A stretch of 48,143 bases of DNA from JALHST01 sp038316335. Its GTDB lineage: Bacteria; Bacteroidota; Bacteroidia; Flavobacteriales; Flavobacteriaceae. A program made the translations under genes and the position numbers. The notes beneath the pieces were generated by a model that did no database searches, had not been told where the DNA came from, and was given only the letters and a program-made list of their open reading frames with translations. Below, in pieces: positions 26,153 to 34,758 of the stretch. Location of the stretch: assembly GCA_038316335.1 (NCBI GenBank), contig JBBQAM010000031.1, positions 1 through 48,143 of the forward strand, given 5' to 3'. Position 1 is the stretch's first letter. Every line of letters starts with the position of its first letter.

Positions 26153-27205
26153 TTACGCGCCGCTCATATCATACCGTTTAAGCAGTTCCTTATTTATCAT
26201 TTTGACCAATCTCGGTCCTTCGTAGATAAACCCGGTATAAATTTGAACAAGATCAGCACCGGCCGCGATTTTTTCCATAGCATCTTCCGGGGAATGGATA
26301 CCACCTACCCCAATGATTGGGAAGGCCTTTTCGCTTTTCTCGGAAAGATATTTTATAACTTCGGTACTTCGATGTGCCAATGGTTTTCCACTAAGTCCTC
26401 CTTTTTCCTCAGTATTCACCAAGTCTGACTTTAAATTGGTGCGTTGAATCGTCGTATTGGTAGCGATAACACCATCGATCTTAGTTGCCACAACGATGGT
26501 TATGATGTCATTTAGTTGATCGTTCGTAAGGTCTGGGGAAATCTTTAATAAAATTGGTTTGATTTTGGAACGCGTAGCAATTGCACATTTTTCATTCTCC
26601 TTTTTAAGTTCCTTTAATAAAGCCATTAAAGGCTCTTTTTCCTGAAGCTCACGCAGGCCAGGGGTATTCGGGCTACTTACGTTTACCACAAAATAGTCTA
26701 CAAATTCAAAAAGGGCATCAAAACAAATGAGGTAGTCTTTGATGGCCTCATCATTCGGGGTCGATTTATTTTTTCCAATATTCCCTCCAACAAGTACTTT
26801 GTGTTTTTTTTTCAATCGCTCGACCGCATCAAAAACCCCATCATTGTTAAATCCCATCCGATTGATAATCGCTTCATCGACCTTCAGGCGGAATAATCTT
26901 TTTTTAGGATTCCCTTCTTGGGGTTTCGGGGTGAGTGTGCCGATTTCCACAAAACCAAATCCAAAATTAGCGAGTTCATTGAATAATTTTGCATCCTTAT
27001 CGAAACCGGCTGCCAAGCCGACCGGATTGGCGAATTTCAATCCAAAAACCATACGCTCTAGGCGCGGGTCTTTTTCAACATACGCGGATCTTAAAATCGG
27101 ACCGAGACCCAATTTCGAAAAGGTCTTAATGAGATAAAATATCATCTGGTGCACCGTTTCTGCATCAAATAAGAAAAGAATGGGACGAATTAGGTTTTTA
27201 TACAT
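26153..27205 (-). CDS. pyrD: Dihydroorotate dehydrogenase (quinone), class 2
   Basis: PyrD oxidises dihydroorotate to orotate in pyrimidine synthesis and passes electrons to the quinone pool. Length (350) and the N-terminal helical extension MYKNLIRPILFLFDAETVH mark the membrane-associated class 2 enzyme. FMN and substrate motifs include NPVGLAAGFDKDAKL, EIGTLTPKPQEGNPKKRLFR, and the catalytic-Ser loop NVSSPNTPGLRELQ; VIATNTT, GGLSGKPL and GVGGIHSPEDA follow. A -7 box lies 21 bases before the start. No other pyr gene is adjacent. Confidence 0.97.
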   Translation of the reverse strand: MYKNLIRPILFLFDAETVHQMIFYLIKTFSKLGLGPILRSAYVEKDPRLERMVFGLKFANPVGLAAGFDKDAKLFNELANFGFGFVEIGTLTPKPQEGNPKKRLFRLKVDEAIINRMGFNNDGVFDAVERLKKKHKVLVGGNIGKNKSTPNDEAIKDYLICFDALFEFVDYFVVNVSSPNTPGLRELQEKEPLMALLKELKKENEKCAIATRSKIKPILLKISPDLTNDQLNDIITIVVATKIDGVIATNTTIQRTNLKSDLVNTEEKGGLSGKPLAHRSTEVIKYLSEKSEKAFPIIGVGGIHSPEDAMEKIAAGADLVQIYTGFIYEGPRLVKMINKELLKRYDMSGA

Positions 27206-27225
27206 GAAATTCAGTAGGATTTCGC

Positions 27226-27233
27226 CAAAAATA
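27226..27233 (-). promoter_or_regulatory. Candidate -7 element of pyrD
   Basis: Plus-strand CAAAAATA is TATTTTTG on the minus strand, exact TAnnTTTG, 21 bases before the pyrD ATG. No clear -33 box. Confidence 0.45.
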
Positions 27234-27293
27234 CAAACTTCGTTTAAGTATTTCGAGTATCCTTAATAATTTAATGCGAAAGCCATTTTCTCT

Positions 27294-27749
27294 TTATTCT
27301 GGATCAGGAACGTTCTTTGCTGGAACGGGGTCGATTTGCAGTGGCTCCCGTAAGGCCTCTTTACATAAAGACAAATAACGTTGATATTGTTTAGGGTTAA
27401 AAGTAGCCAATAGTTTTTTATCGCCATCGAGAATAGTATTGACCATTTTCAGTTGTAGTTCGCGATATTTCTTTGCCAAGACCATCAATTCTTCCTGGGT
27501 GCTCTGGGGATGTTCCTTCATTAGTTTTTGTATCGCTACCTCGATTTGATCAGTCTCTATAGCCAGATTGGCTTTGATATCTTGAAGTGCCACTTGCTGG
27601 TCTTCGCTCAGTTGAAATATTCCAACAATAACCTGTGAATCTTCACCAGCAATATTTAAGGAGCACTTTTGGGCATGCGCCAAAAAGCATGAAAATAAGA
27701 TTGCAGAAAAGAGAATACGAATTTTAAAGTACATCATCTTATGTGGCAT
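27294..27749 (-). CDS. Small exported helical protein, Spy/CpxP-like
   Basis: From ATG 27749 it has 151 residues; a signal peptide ends at about FLAHAQ. An ATG at 27737 is equally possible. The mature part is mostly helical and charged, with LSEDQQVALQDIKANL, then a long helix and DGDKKLLATFNPKQYQRYLSL; the LSEDQ..AL and NPKQYQ pieces recall the LTxxQ motifs of the periplasmic Spy/CpxP proteins. A chaperone-like or metal-stress role is possible but not shown. It is divergent from pepT and shares its 43-bp promoter region. Confidence 0.65.
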   Translation of the reverse strand: MPHKMMYFKIRILFSAILFSCFLAHAQKCSLNIAGEDSQVIVGIFQLSEDQQVALQDIKANLAIETDQIEVAIQKLMKEHPQSTQEELMVLAKKYRELQLKMVNTILDGDKKLLATFNPKQYQRYLSLCKEALREPLQIDPVPAKNVPDPE

Positions 27750-27768
27750 ATTGCTATAGTTTAAACAG

Positions 27769-27776
27769 TATTTTTG
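27769..27776 (+). promoter_or_regulatory. Candidate -7 element of pepT
   Basis: TATTTTTG is an exact TAnnTTTG, 17 bases before the pepT ATG. The -33 region has only a TTG (27751-27753) at a short spacing. Confidence 0.45.
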
Positions 27777-27792
27777 TCCAAAAATTATATCC

Positions 27793-29022
27793 ATGCAGCA
27801 CATAATAGATCGGTTTATAAGCTACATAACAATCGACACCCAGAGCAATCCCAATTCAGATTCCACGCCTAGTACGGAGAAGCAATTTATCCTGGCGCGT
27901 AAACTCGTTGACGAGCTTAAAACTATCGGCATGCATGATGTTACCATTGATGAAAAGGCATACGTCACGGCGACGCTTCCTGGCAATCTCCAAAAAGCGG
28001 TTCCAATCATTGGTTTTATCGCCCACTTTGACACTTCTCCTGATTTTACGGCTGTCAATGTCAAACCCCAAATCATTAGAGACTATGATGGTAAAGACAT
28101 TCTGCTCAATGAAAAAGAACATATTGTTTTATCTCCTGAATATTTTGAGGATTTATTACTTTACAAAGGTAATACCTTAATTACAACTGATGGCACCACT
28201 TTACTAGGGGCGGATGATAAAGCCGGTCTTACGGAAATCGTCACAGCCATGGAATATCTTATTAACCATCCGGAAATAAAACATGGTACAATAAAAGTAG
28301 GTTTTACCCCAGATGAGGAAATCGGTCGTGGTGCCCATAATTTCAATGTGAAAAAATTTGGGGCAGACTGGGCCTACACCATCGATGGCAGTCAAATTGG
28401 TGAACTTGAATATGAGAATTTCAATGCGGCGAAGGCCAAGGTTACGATTAAAGGAAAAAGTGTACATCCAGGATATGCTAAGAATAAAATGGTAAATGCC
28501 ATCAGCATTGCCAATGAATTCATGATGGCCATCCCTGCCTTGGAAACACCCCAGCATACTTTAAAAAGACAAGGATTCTTTCACATTCATCATATAAAAG
28601 GAGAAATTGAACTGACAGTACTTGAATTGATTATCCGCGATCATGATAAGGAAGATTTTCTCGGACGCAAGGAATTTTTGAGGAAACTGGTTGAAAAATT
28701 GAATCGATTGTACAACGATTGCATCACCTTGGAAATCGAAGATCAATACTACAATATGCGCGAAAAGATAGAACCCGTATTATACATTGTGGAAATCGCC
28801 AAAGAAGCTATGGAGGCCGTTGGTGTTGTTCCTATAATTAAGCCCATTCGGGGTGGCACCGATGGGTCACAACTAAGTTTTATGGGTTTACCTTGTCCGA
28901 ACATATTTGCCGGAGGCCACAACTTTCATGGTAAATATGAATACGTTCCGGTAGAAAGCATGCAAAAAGCTATTGAAGTTATTGTGAAAATCTGTGAGAT
29001 TACGGCTCAAAAATCGTTCTAG
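27793..29022 (+). CDS. pepT: Peptidase T (tripeptide aminopeptidase)
   Basis: PepT is a cytoplasmic M20B dizinc enzyme that removes the N-terminal residue of tripeptides. Length 409 is normal. Metal motifs are all present: GFIAHFDTSPDF (His and Asp), LLGADDKAGL, TPDEEIGRGA (catalytic Glu pair), TIDGSQIGELE and GGHNFHGKYEYVP (last His). Start MQHIIDRFISYITIDTQSNP is standard. It contrasts with the M20-type protein at 4454, whose first motif is altered. Confidence 0.97.
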   Translation: MQHIIDRFISYITIDTQSNPNSDSTPSTEKQFILARKLVDELKTIGMHDVTIDEKAYVTATLPGNLQKAVPIIGFIAHFDTSPDFTAVNVKPQIIRDYDGKDILLNEKEHIVLSPEYFEDLLLYKGNTLITTDGTTLLGADDKAGLTEIVTAMEYLINHPEIKHGTIKVGFTPDEEIGRGAHNFNVKKFGADWAYTIDGSQIGELEYENFNAAKAKVTIKGKSVHPGYAKNKMVNAISIANEFMMAIPALETPQHTLKRQGFFHIHHIKGEIELTVLELIIRDHDKEDFLGRKEFLRKLVEKLNRLYNDCITLEIEDQYYNMREKIEPVLYIVEIAKEAMEAVGVVPIIKPIRGGTDGSQLSFMGLPCPNIFAGGHNFHGKYEYVPVESMQKAIEVIVKICEITAQKSF

Positions 29023-29037
29023 TTTGATTTCCGACCC

Positions 29038-30387
29038 TTACACCATAGGCAATTTCCAACCATTGTGATACTGGGCTTTTATAAATTCATTGGCGGCTTC
29101 CTGTTTGAATTTTCCTGTATTCGTATCCCAATAAATTCGATCCCCGGTCTTAAAGGCTACATTGCCCATATGGGAAACCAAGGCTGCATCATAGCCTACC
29201 TTGATAGGGGCATGCAATTTCGAAGCGTCTCGACTTTTGACAGCGTCTATAAAGTTCTGGGTGTGGAGATCAAGGCCGCTTCCCTCCCCCTTTTGTAAGG
29301 GTATGGCTTCCATTTTAGGGGTCCCTTCCTTTCCCCAACCCGCAAATTCACGTTCTGGGATAACTTCCCAACCTGCCCGGTCTAAAACCAAAGTGCCATT
29401 GTTTCCTATAAATGCAATACCATGATTACGGCCATAGTTGCCGCCGTCGATTCCTGTGGCATGCTCCCAAAGAATAGAAAATTGATCATATTCATACACG
29501 GTCTGCAGGGTATCGGGAGTTTCGGAAGCATCCTCGGGATAGGCGAATTTACCGCCTAACGCCATTACCGATTTCGGGGTTCCGGCCTTCATCCCATATA
29601 GAGCATAGTCAATAAGGTGTACGCCCCAATCGGTCATAAGTCCACCGGCATAGTCCCAAAACCATCTAAAATTAAAATGGAATCGGTTCGGATTGAAGGA
29701 TCGTTGATTGGCAGGCCCCAACCACATGGCATAATCAACCCCTTCCGGTGCCGGGCCATCGGGCATAATAGGCACCGGTTTCATCCATCCTTGATAGGCC
29801 CATGCCTTGGCCAAGCGGATATTTCCCAACTTACCGGAATGAACAAAATTGATGGCCTCCAAGAAATGTGGCTGGCTGCGTTGCCACTGGCCGATCTGGA
29901 CCATCCGATCACTGGCTCCAACATAGTTCAACATGATATTAGCCTCCTCTATCGAATTAGCGATCGGCTTCTCACAGTAAACGTCTTTGCCAGCTTGCAA
30001 CGCATCGGTAAGTATCAGGCAATGCCAATGATCAGGAGTGCCGACTATAATGACATCAACATCTTTGTTTTCTAGGAGTTTTCGATAATCCCTATACCAC
30101 ATTGGCTTTTTAATACCCGCTTTGTTAAGATCTTCGGTTCTTCTTTTAAGTACATTCTCGTCAACATCGCATAGCGCAATAACATTCACTTCACTTATTT
30201 TCAGCATAGAACTTAGATCACTAAAGCCCATACCATTACAGCCGACCAAGCCAACATTAATTTGATCATTTGGGCCAACTTTCCTTCGCATCGTTGCCAA
30301 AAGTTCCATAGGGAATAAAAAAGAAGCGCCGGCACCGGCCAATGCCAAGGTGCCCTTTTGTAGAAAGTCTCGTCGATTTTGATACAT
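29038..30387 (-). CDS. Tat-exported Gfo/Idh/MocA oxidoreductase
   Basis: From ATG 30387 the 449-residue protein begins MYQNRRDFLQKGTLALAGAG, a twin-arginine signal (RRDFLQK). The NAD(P)-binding Rossmann domain (about 40-165) has VGLVGCNGMGFSDL and EKPIANS with the usual EKP motif; the C-terminal alpha/beta domain has WDYAGGLMTDWGVHLIDYAL. Family members oxidise or reduce sugars and related polyols; the exported Tat subgroup is common in Bacteroidota and may act on glycosides, perhaps of the DUF1080 type seen elsewhere in this window. The substrate is not shown. Confidence 0.92.
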   Translation of the reverse strand: MYQNRRDFLQKGTLALAGAGASFLFPMELLATMRRKVGPNDQINVGLVGCNGMGFSDLSSMLKISEVNVIALCDVDENVLKRRTEDLNKAGIKKPMWYRDYRKLLENKDVDVIIVGTPDHWHCLILTDALQAGKDVYCEKPIANSIEEANIMLNYVGASDRMVQIGQWQRSQPHFLEAINFVHSGKLGNIRLAKAWAYQGWMKPVPIMPDGPAPEGVDYAMWLGPANQRSFNPNRFHFNFRWFWDYAGGLMTDWGVHLIDYALYGMKAGTPKSVMALGGKFAYPEDASETPDTLQTVYEYDQFSILWEHATGIDGGNYGRNHGIAFIGNNGTLVLDRAGWEVIPEREFAGWGKEGTPKMEAIPLQKGEGSGLDLHTQNFIDAVKSRDASKLHAPIKVGYDAALVSHMGNVAFKTGDRIYWDTNTGKFKQEAANEFIKAQYHNGWKLPMV

Positions 30388-30444
30388 GGTCGTATATTTA
30401 AATGAATCTATGAATATACTTATTTTTAGAGAATGATCCATAAA

Positions 30445-30473
30445 AAAAGCGCCGACTTATAATCGGCGCTTTT
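30445..30473. terminator. Terminator between yajC and the oxidoreductase gene
   Basis: AAAAGCGCCGA (30445-30455) and TCGGCGCTTTT (30463-30473) are perfect 11-bp arms around a 7-nt loop with flanking A and T runs. It ends the nusB-DUF1573-yajC unit. Confidence 0.85.
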
Positions 30474-30492
30474 CTAATTTATGGGTCCTAGC

Positions 30493-30780
30493 CTATTTCT
30501 TTTCGGGAGCATTCAATTTTTTGCTCATTTCCATAGAAATCGCCGAGCGGTCAAATTTTAATTTTCCTGCCATGGTCTCGATGATACATGTAAAGTCACT
30601 ATCGTTCAAATCCAATACCTTTCCATGCAGACCACTTTTGGTGATTACGCGATCCCCCCGCTTCAATTCGGCTGCAAATTTCTTTTCATCTTTCGACCGC
30701 TTCATCTGTGGTCGAATCATAAAAAAATAAGCCACCACAAAAATAAGAATCATTGGCAGGAACTGTCCTATATCACCCAT
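30493..30780 (-). CDS. yajC: Preprotein translocase accessory subunit YajC
   Basis: 95 residues. One N-terminal helix (about 5-22, FLPMILIFVVAYFFMIRPQ) is followed by a basic cytoplasmic part with KRSKDEKKFAAELKRGDRVI and KSGLHGKVLDLNDS, the YajC family pattern. It joins the Sec translocase with SecDF. It is last in a minus-strand run after nusB and the DUF1573 gene, and a strong terminator follows. Confidence 0.95.
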   Translation of the reverse strand: MGDIGQFLPMILIFVVAYFFMIRPQMKRSKDEKKFAAELKRGDRVITKSGLHGKVLDLNDSDFTCIIETMAGKLKFDRSAISMEMSKKLNAPEKK

Positions 30781-30809
30781 TCTAAAATCATTAAATTATT
30801 AGTTAGTAT

Positions 30810-31283
30810 TTATTGTGCAACCGGACCTGCAGGAGCGGCTCCTTTAGGGTTTACAAAGGCCTTTATTCTCAAAAGTTCTTGGCCTTTCTCGGTGTTGGCA
30901 GTTACAGTTATCGTTTTCGTAACCGGACCATTGCCTGTGCCATTGTACTTTACCATCAATTCACCTTTTTCCCCTGGAGCGATCGGCCCATCTGGTTTTT
31001 TAGGAACGGTGCATCCACACGTACTCTTGGCGTCTGCTATGATCAATGGCGCATTGCCGGTATTCGTAAACGTAAATATCGTTTCTTGAGGGGTACCTTG
31101 TTCAATCGTTCCGAAATCATGTTCTGATTCTTCGAATTCCATTACAGGTAGGTTTTTTGCTGCTTGGTCACGCTCGGCCGCAACGGCCACGTTATCGGTC
31201 TTAATTTTACTGCTTGCATTTTCCTTGCAAGAAATAAAAGCGAAAATCGATAAAAGACCCAAAGATAAAACTGCTTTTTTCAT
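30810..31283 (-). CDS. DUF1573 lipoprotein
   Basis: From ATG 31283 it is 157 residues; MKKAVLSLGLLSIFAFISC is a lipoprotein signal with Cys19. The DUF1573 beta-domain has MEFEESEHDFGTIEQGTPQE, FTFTNTGNAPLIIADAKSTCGCTVP with the C-G-C motif, and GELMVKYNGTG. These are Bacteroidota surface or periplasmic Ig-like proteins of unknown job. It lies between nusB and yajC, an arrangement seen in other flavobacteria. An upstream in-frame start at 31310 is not used by analogy with the signal peptide. Confidence 0.92.
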   Translation of the reverse strand: MKKAVLSLGLLSIFAFISCKENASSKIKTDNVAVAAERDQAAKNLPVMEFEESEHDFGTIEQGTPQETIFTFTNTGNAPLIIADAKSTCGCTVPKKPDGPIAPGEKGELMVKYNGTGNGPVTKTITVTANTEKGQELLRIKAFVNPKGAAPAGPVAQ

Positions 31284-31326
31284 ATGGTATACTTTTTTAT
31301 TTAGTCGCAAAATTAGAAAATATTTT

Positions 31327-32274
31327 TCACAACAGGCCCCTGCCTATTTTTTTTAGTTTTCCTTCGCTTTTATATTCCTTTACGAGCTTGTCTAATACTC
31401 CGTTAATGAAAATGCTGCTTTTCGGCGTAGAATACTCCTTTGCGATTTCCAAAAACTCATTAATGGTAACTTTTTCAGGGATCGACGGGAAGTTCAAAAG
31501 TTCACAAATGGCCATCTTAAGGAGGATGGCATCTATTTCGGCAATCCGATCCTTATCCCAGTTCGGTGTCTTTCCTTCGATTTCCTGTACCCATTGGGCA
31601 TCGTTCAAAAGCGTTTTGCCCAAAAGTTTTTTGGCATATTGGGCATCTTCCTCGTCTTTTAATAGTTTTGGTAGGAAGAAGGATTCATTATGGGTCTCCT
31701 TCACTTTTTTGAATTGTTTGACAATAAACGTATTTACAATGGGAAAGTCGTCGACCCATGTTAATTTATCATCTTCAAAATATTCATAAATCTTTTCGTT
31801 GGGTGCGATGATATCCTTATACACGCGTATTACAAAGTCCCTATCATCTTGATAGGTACTATTAGGCGTCATCATATAGGCAGAATACATATCACTTTCC
31901 ACAATTTCCTTGTAGATCAATTTAACATATTCCTCATTGAGATACCAATTTTTAAGCTTTCGTTTGGCCAGTGCATCAATTAATTGGCCGTTGCCTGAAA
32001 TTTGACGTAGCAGGCGATTGTTGGCAAATTTCTCTTTATTGGGATAACTGTCGGAAGTACTTAAAAGGTATTTTTTTGAGGAAAGTTTCAGCTGGCTAAT
32101 CGCCATTAGGTGTACTTCGGCCAACAGGCTCAACATCAACAAATATAGGGTATACATGTTCTCAATGCTCATCATTAGGAATTTCTCCTGTTTTTCAAGG
32201 GAATCATCCTTGGATTGGGTCAAAGCGTAGATGCATTGCATCACTTTAACCCGAATATGCCTTCTTGTAAGCAT
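31327..32274 (-). CDS. nusB: Transcription antitermination factor NusB (long form)
   Basis: 315 residues against about 140 in E. coli; the extra N-terminal half (about 1-175) is the Bacteroidota form. The NusB fold is at the C-terminus, with DRIAEIDAILLKMAICELLNF (about 235-255), PEKVTINEFLEIAKEYSTP and SSIFINGVLDKLVKEY. NusB with NusE/S10 binds boxA RNA to keep rRNA operons transcribed. The start MLTRRHIRVKVMQCIYALTQ is standard. It leads the run nusB-DUF1573-yajC. Confidence 0.95.
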   Translation of the reverse strand: MLTRRHIRVKVMQCIYALTQSKDDSLEKQEKFLMMSIENMYTLYLLMLSLLAEVHLMAISQLKLSSKKYLLSTSDSYPNKEKFANNRLLRQISGNGQLIDALAKRKLKNWYLNEEYVKLIYKEIVESDMYSAYMMTPNSTYQDDRDFVIRVYKDIIAPNEKIYEYFEDDKLTWVDDFPIVNTFIVKQFKKVKETHNESFFLPKLLKDEEDAQYAKKLLGKTLLNDAQWVQEIEGKTPNWDKDRIAEIDAILLKMAICELLNFPSIPEKVTINEFLEIAKEYSTPKSSIFINGVLDKLVKEYKSEGKLKKIGRGLL

Positions 32275-32383
32275 TTTAAAAGAACTTTAGATACGATTTC
32301 GGCCAAGTTTCACACCGCAAAAATAACAATCTATTTAATATGGGGTGCTAGTTGCAATGTTTTATCTTATGTATTTAATAACA

Positions 32384-32412
32384 TTTGATTTTAACGCAAA
32401 CCATTATCTTTG
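32384..32412 (+). promoter_or_regulatory. Candidate promoter of the ABC exporter
   Basis: TTTG (32384-32387) and TATCTTTG (32405-32412) with a 17-nt spacer resemble TTTG-N17..20-TAnnTTTG. An in-frame TTG at 32410 overlaps the -7 box, favouring the ATG at 32455. Confidence 0.55.
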
Positions 32413-32454
32413 GCACTTAACGGGAAAACCATTCCCATAGCTCACTTAAGCCGA

Positions 32455-34209
32455 ATGAAGGAACTAAAATATTTAAACAAGTACTTTAAAAAATATTGGT
32501 TCAAATTATTGATGGGTATCGTCATTACGATCATCGCAAGGGTATTCACTTTGGTCTTGCCCCGGTATGTCAATAAGTCGGTTACGGCCGTTGAGGATTT
32601 CATGAATGGCAAAATATCGGAGGTGGTCGCGCGAGAAGAACTGCTAAAATTCATTCTGATTATTGTAGGTGCAGCCTTGCTTTCTGGCTTTTTCACTTTT
32701 TTGATGCGGCAAACCATAATCAATATCTCGCGGTATATTGAATACGACCTCAAAAATGAAGTATTTGATCATTACCAATTGCTCAGTCTTAATTTTTACA
32801 AAAAGAACCGGACAGGGGACCTAATGAATCGAATTAGCGAAGATGTGGGGCAAGTTCGAATGTATGCCGGTCCGGCCCTTATGTATGGCATCAATACAAT
32901 AACATTATTTGCCTGTATTGTTCCCATAATGTTTATTACAGCACCTAAACTTGCTTTGTATGCGCTGATTCCATTGCCTATTTTATCAGTATTGATCTAT
33001 CAGATAAGTATTATAATACATCATAGAAGCACCAAGGTGCAACAATTCTTATCAACCTTATCGACGTTTACCCAGGAAACATTTTCAGGCGTATCGGTCA
33101 TCAAGGCCTATGTCCTAGAACCACAAGTCAATGATGAATTGAAGTTACTGGCAATTGACGGAAAAAACAAAAGTATGGACCTCGCCAAGGTCAATGCCTG
33201 GTTTTTTCCATTGATGGTATTGTTGATTGGGATCAGCAATATTTTCGTAATATATATTGGCGGAAAACAATATTTAAATGGACAAATAGACTCGGTAGGA
33301 GTCATCGCAGAATTTATATTATATGTGAATATGTTGACGTGGCCTGTAGCCATCGTAGGCTGGTTGACCTCGATCGTACAAAGGGCCGAAGCTTCCCAAA
33401 AACGTATTAATGAATTCCTCAAGGAAAAACCTGAAATTGTAAACCTAGTGCAGGAAGAGACTCCGATAAAGGGAAAAATCGAATTCAAAAATGTTTCATT
33501 TACCTATGAAGACACCAAGATTACCGCCCTTAAAAATATTTCTTTCATCATCGATGAAGGGGAAACGGTGGCCATATTAGGTAAGACAGGTTCGGGAAAG
33601 TCTACGATTTTGGACTTGGTCGCCCGACTTTATGACATCCAATCAGGGGAGATTTACATTGATGATCGACCGATCAAGGAATTGAATCTTCAAAATTTGC
33701 GTGAAAGCATTGGCGCCGTACCACAGGATGCCTTTCTGTTTTCCGATACCATTCAGAACAATATAAAGTTTGGGAAGGAAACTGCCACTTTGGAAGAGGT
33801 AATAACGGCGGCTAAAAATGCCGTTGTACATGACAATATTATGGGCTTCACGAATCAATATGAAACTATATTAGGAGAACGGGGGATTATGTTAAGTGGC
33901 GGCCAAAAACAGCGGGTCTCTATTGCCAGGGCCCTGTTAAAAGATCCAAAAATGTATCTTTTTGATGATTGTCTCTCAGCCGTAGATACCGAAACGGAAG
34001 AAGAAATATTGCAGAACCTTAAGAAAGCATCGCGCAACCGAACCACCCTGATCGTGAGTCACAGGGTTTCATCAGCAAAAAATGCCGACAAAATCCTAGT
34101 CTTGGCAAATGGCATGCTTCTACAGGAAGGTACGCACGAACAATTGAATAGTATTGAAGGTTACTATAAAGAACTTTACAGGAATCAACTGTCGGAGAAA
34201 GAAAATTAA
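32455..34209 (+). CDS. ABC exporter, fused membrane and ATPase domains
   Basis: From ATG 32455 it has 584 residues. The N-terminal half (to about 310) has six membrane helices of the type 1 exporter (MsbA/MdlA-like) fold. The ATPase domain has Walker A GKTGSGKS (about 383-390), the Q-loop AVPQDAFLFS, signature LSGGQKQR, Walker B YLFDDCLSAVD (Asp, not Glu, after the Walker B Asp) and the switch His in LIVSHR. That Asp is common in half-transporters that pair with a partner, but no partner lies next to it. The substrate is unknown; lipid or drug export is typical. Confidence 0.93.
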   Translation: MKELKYLNKYFKKYWFKLLMGIVITIIARVFTLVLPRYVNKSVTAVEDFMNGKISEVVAREELLKFILIIVGAALLSGFFTFLMRQTIINISRYIEYDLKNEVFDHYQLLSLNFYKKNRTGDLMNRISEDVGQVRMYAGPALMYGINTITLFACIVPIMFITAPKLALYALIPLPILSVLIYQISIIIHHRSTKVQQFLSTLSTFTQETFSGVSVIKAYVLEPQVNDELKLLAIDGKNKSMDLAKVNAWFFPLMVLLIGISNIFVIYIGGKQYLNGQIDSVGVIAEFILYVNMLTWPVAIVGWLTSIVQRAEASQKRINEFLKEKPEIVNLVQEETPIKGKIEFKNVSFTYEDTKITALKNISFIIDEGETVAILGKTGSGKSTILDLVARLYDIQSGEIYIDDRPIKELNLQNLRESIGAVPQDAFLFSDTIQNNIKFGKETATLEEVITAAKNAVVHDNIMGFTNQYETILGERGIMLSGGQKQRVSIARALLKDPKMYLFDDCLSAVDTETEEEILQNLKKASRNRTTLIVSHRVSSAKNADKILVLANGMLLQEGTHEQLNSIEGYYKELYRNQLSEKEN

Positions 34210-34291
34210 AAAATTGTTGTCTGATACGCTTTTTTTTTTCATTTTTGAGGGATAAACACCTTTTATTTTAGGATAACTACAACTACACGAG

Positions 34292-34669
34292 ATGGGCGAC
34301 AAAGATTTAATGGATCAGGAAGAAATTTATTCCAAAGTTTTACGAGCGGGCAGAAGAACATACTTTTTTGATGTTCGGAGCACCAAGGCAGGCGACTACT
34401 ACCTTACGATTACAGAAAGCAAAAAATTTACACATGATGATGGTTCCTTTCATTACAAAAAGCACAAGATTTATCTGTACAAGGAAGATTTTGTCGCTTT
34501 TAAGGAACATGTAGATGAAATGATGGACTATATCGTCGATGAGAAGGGATCTGAAGTAATCTCAGAAAGACACCAAAAAGATTTTAAGCGAGAGGAAGAA
34601 GAACCGATTGAAAACGGGGAGGCCAAATCGACCGATAGTTTCACCGATATTGATTTTGATGACATTTAA
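34292..34669 (+). CDS. PUR-family DNA/RNA-binding protein (DUF3276)
   Basis: 125 residues. The core, YSKVLRAGRRTYFFDVRSTK, GDYYLTITESKKF and IYLYKEDFVAFKEHVDEMMDY, is the PUR repeat found in Bacteroidota and Borrelia, related to eukaryotic Pur-alpha, which binds purine-rich single-stranded DNA or RNA. The tail (about 85-125) is acidic and disordered. In the cell it probably binds nucleic acid; the target is not known. A good hairpin terminator follows. Confidence 0.92.
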   Translation: MGDKDLMDQEEIYSKVLRAGRRTYFFDVRSTKAGDYYLTITESKKFTHDDGSFHYKKHKIYLYKEDFVAFKEHVDEMMDYIVDEKGSEVISERHQKDFKREEEEPIENGEAKSTDSFTDIDFDDI

Positions 34670-34694
34670 ACTTTTAATTGGCACAAAACGATTT

Positions 34695-34722
34695 AACGGC
34701 CCTAAGTACAAATAGGGTCGTT
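34695..34722 (+). terminator. Terminator after the DUF3276 gene
   Basis: AACGGCCCTA (34695-34704) pairs with TAGGGTCGTT (34713-34722), one G-T wobble, loop of 8, followed by a T run. Confidence 0.8.
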
Positions 34723-34758
34723 TTTTATAGTATAACCCTGAAAAAAATAAGATTTCAA

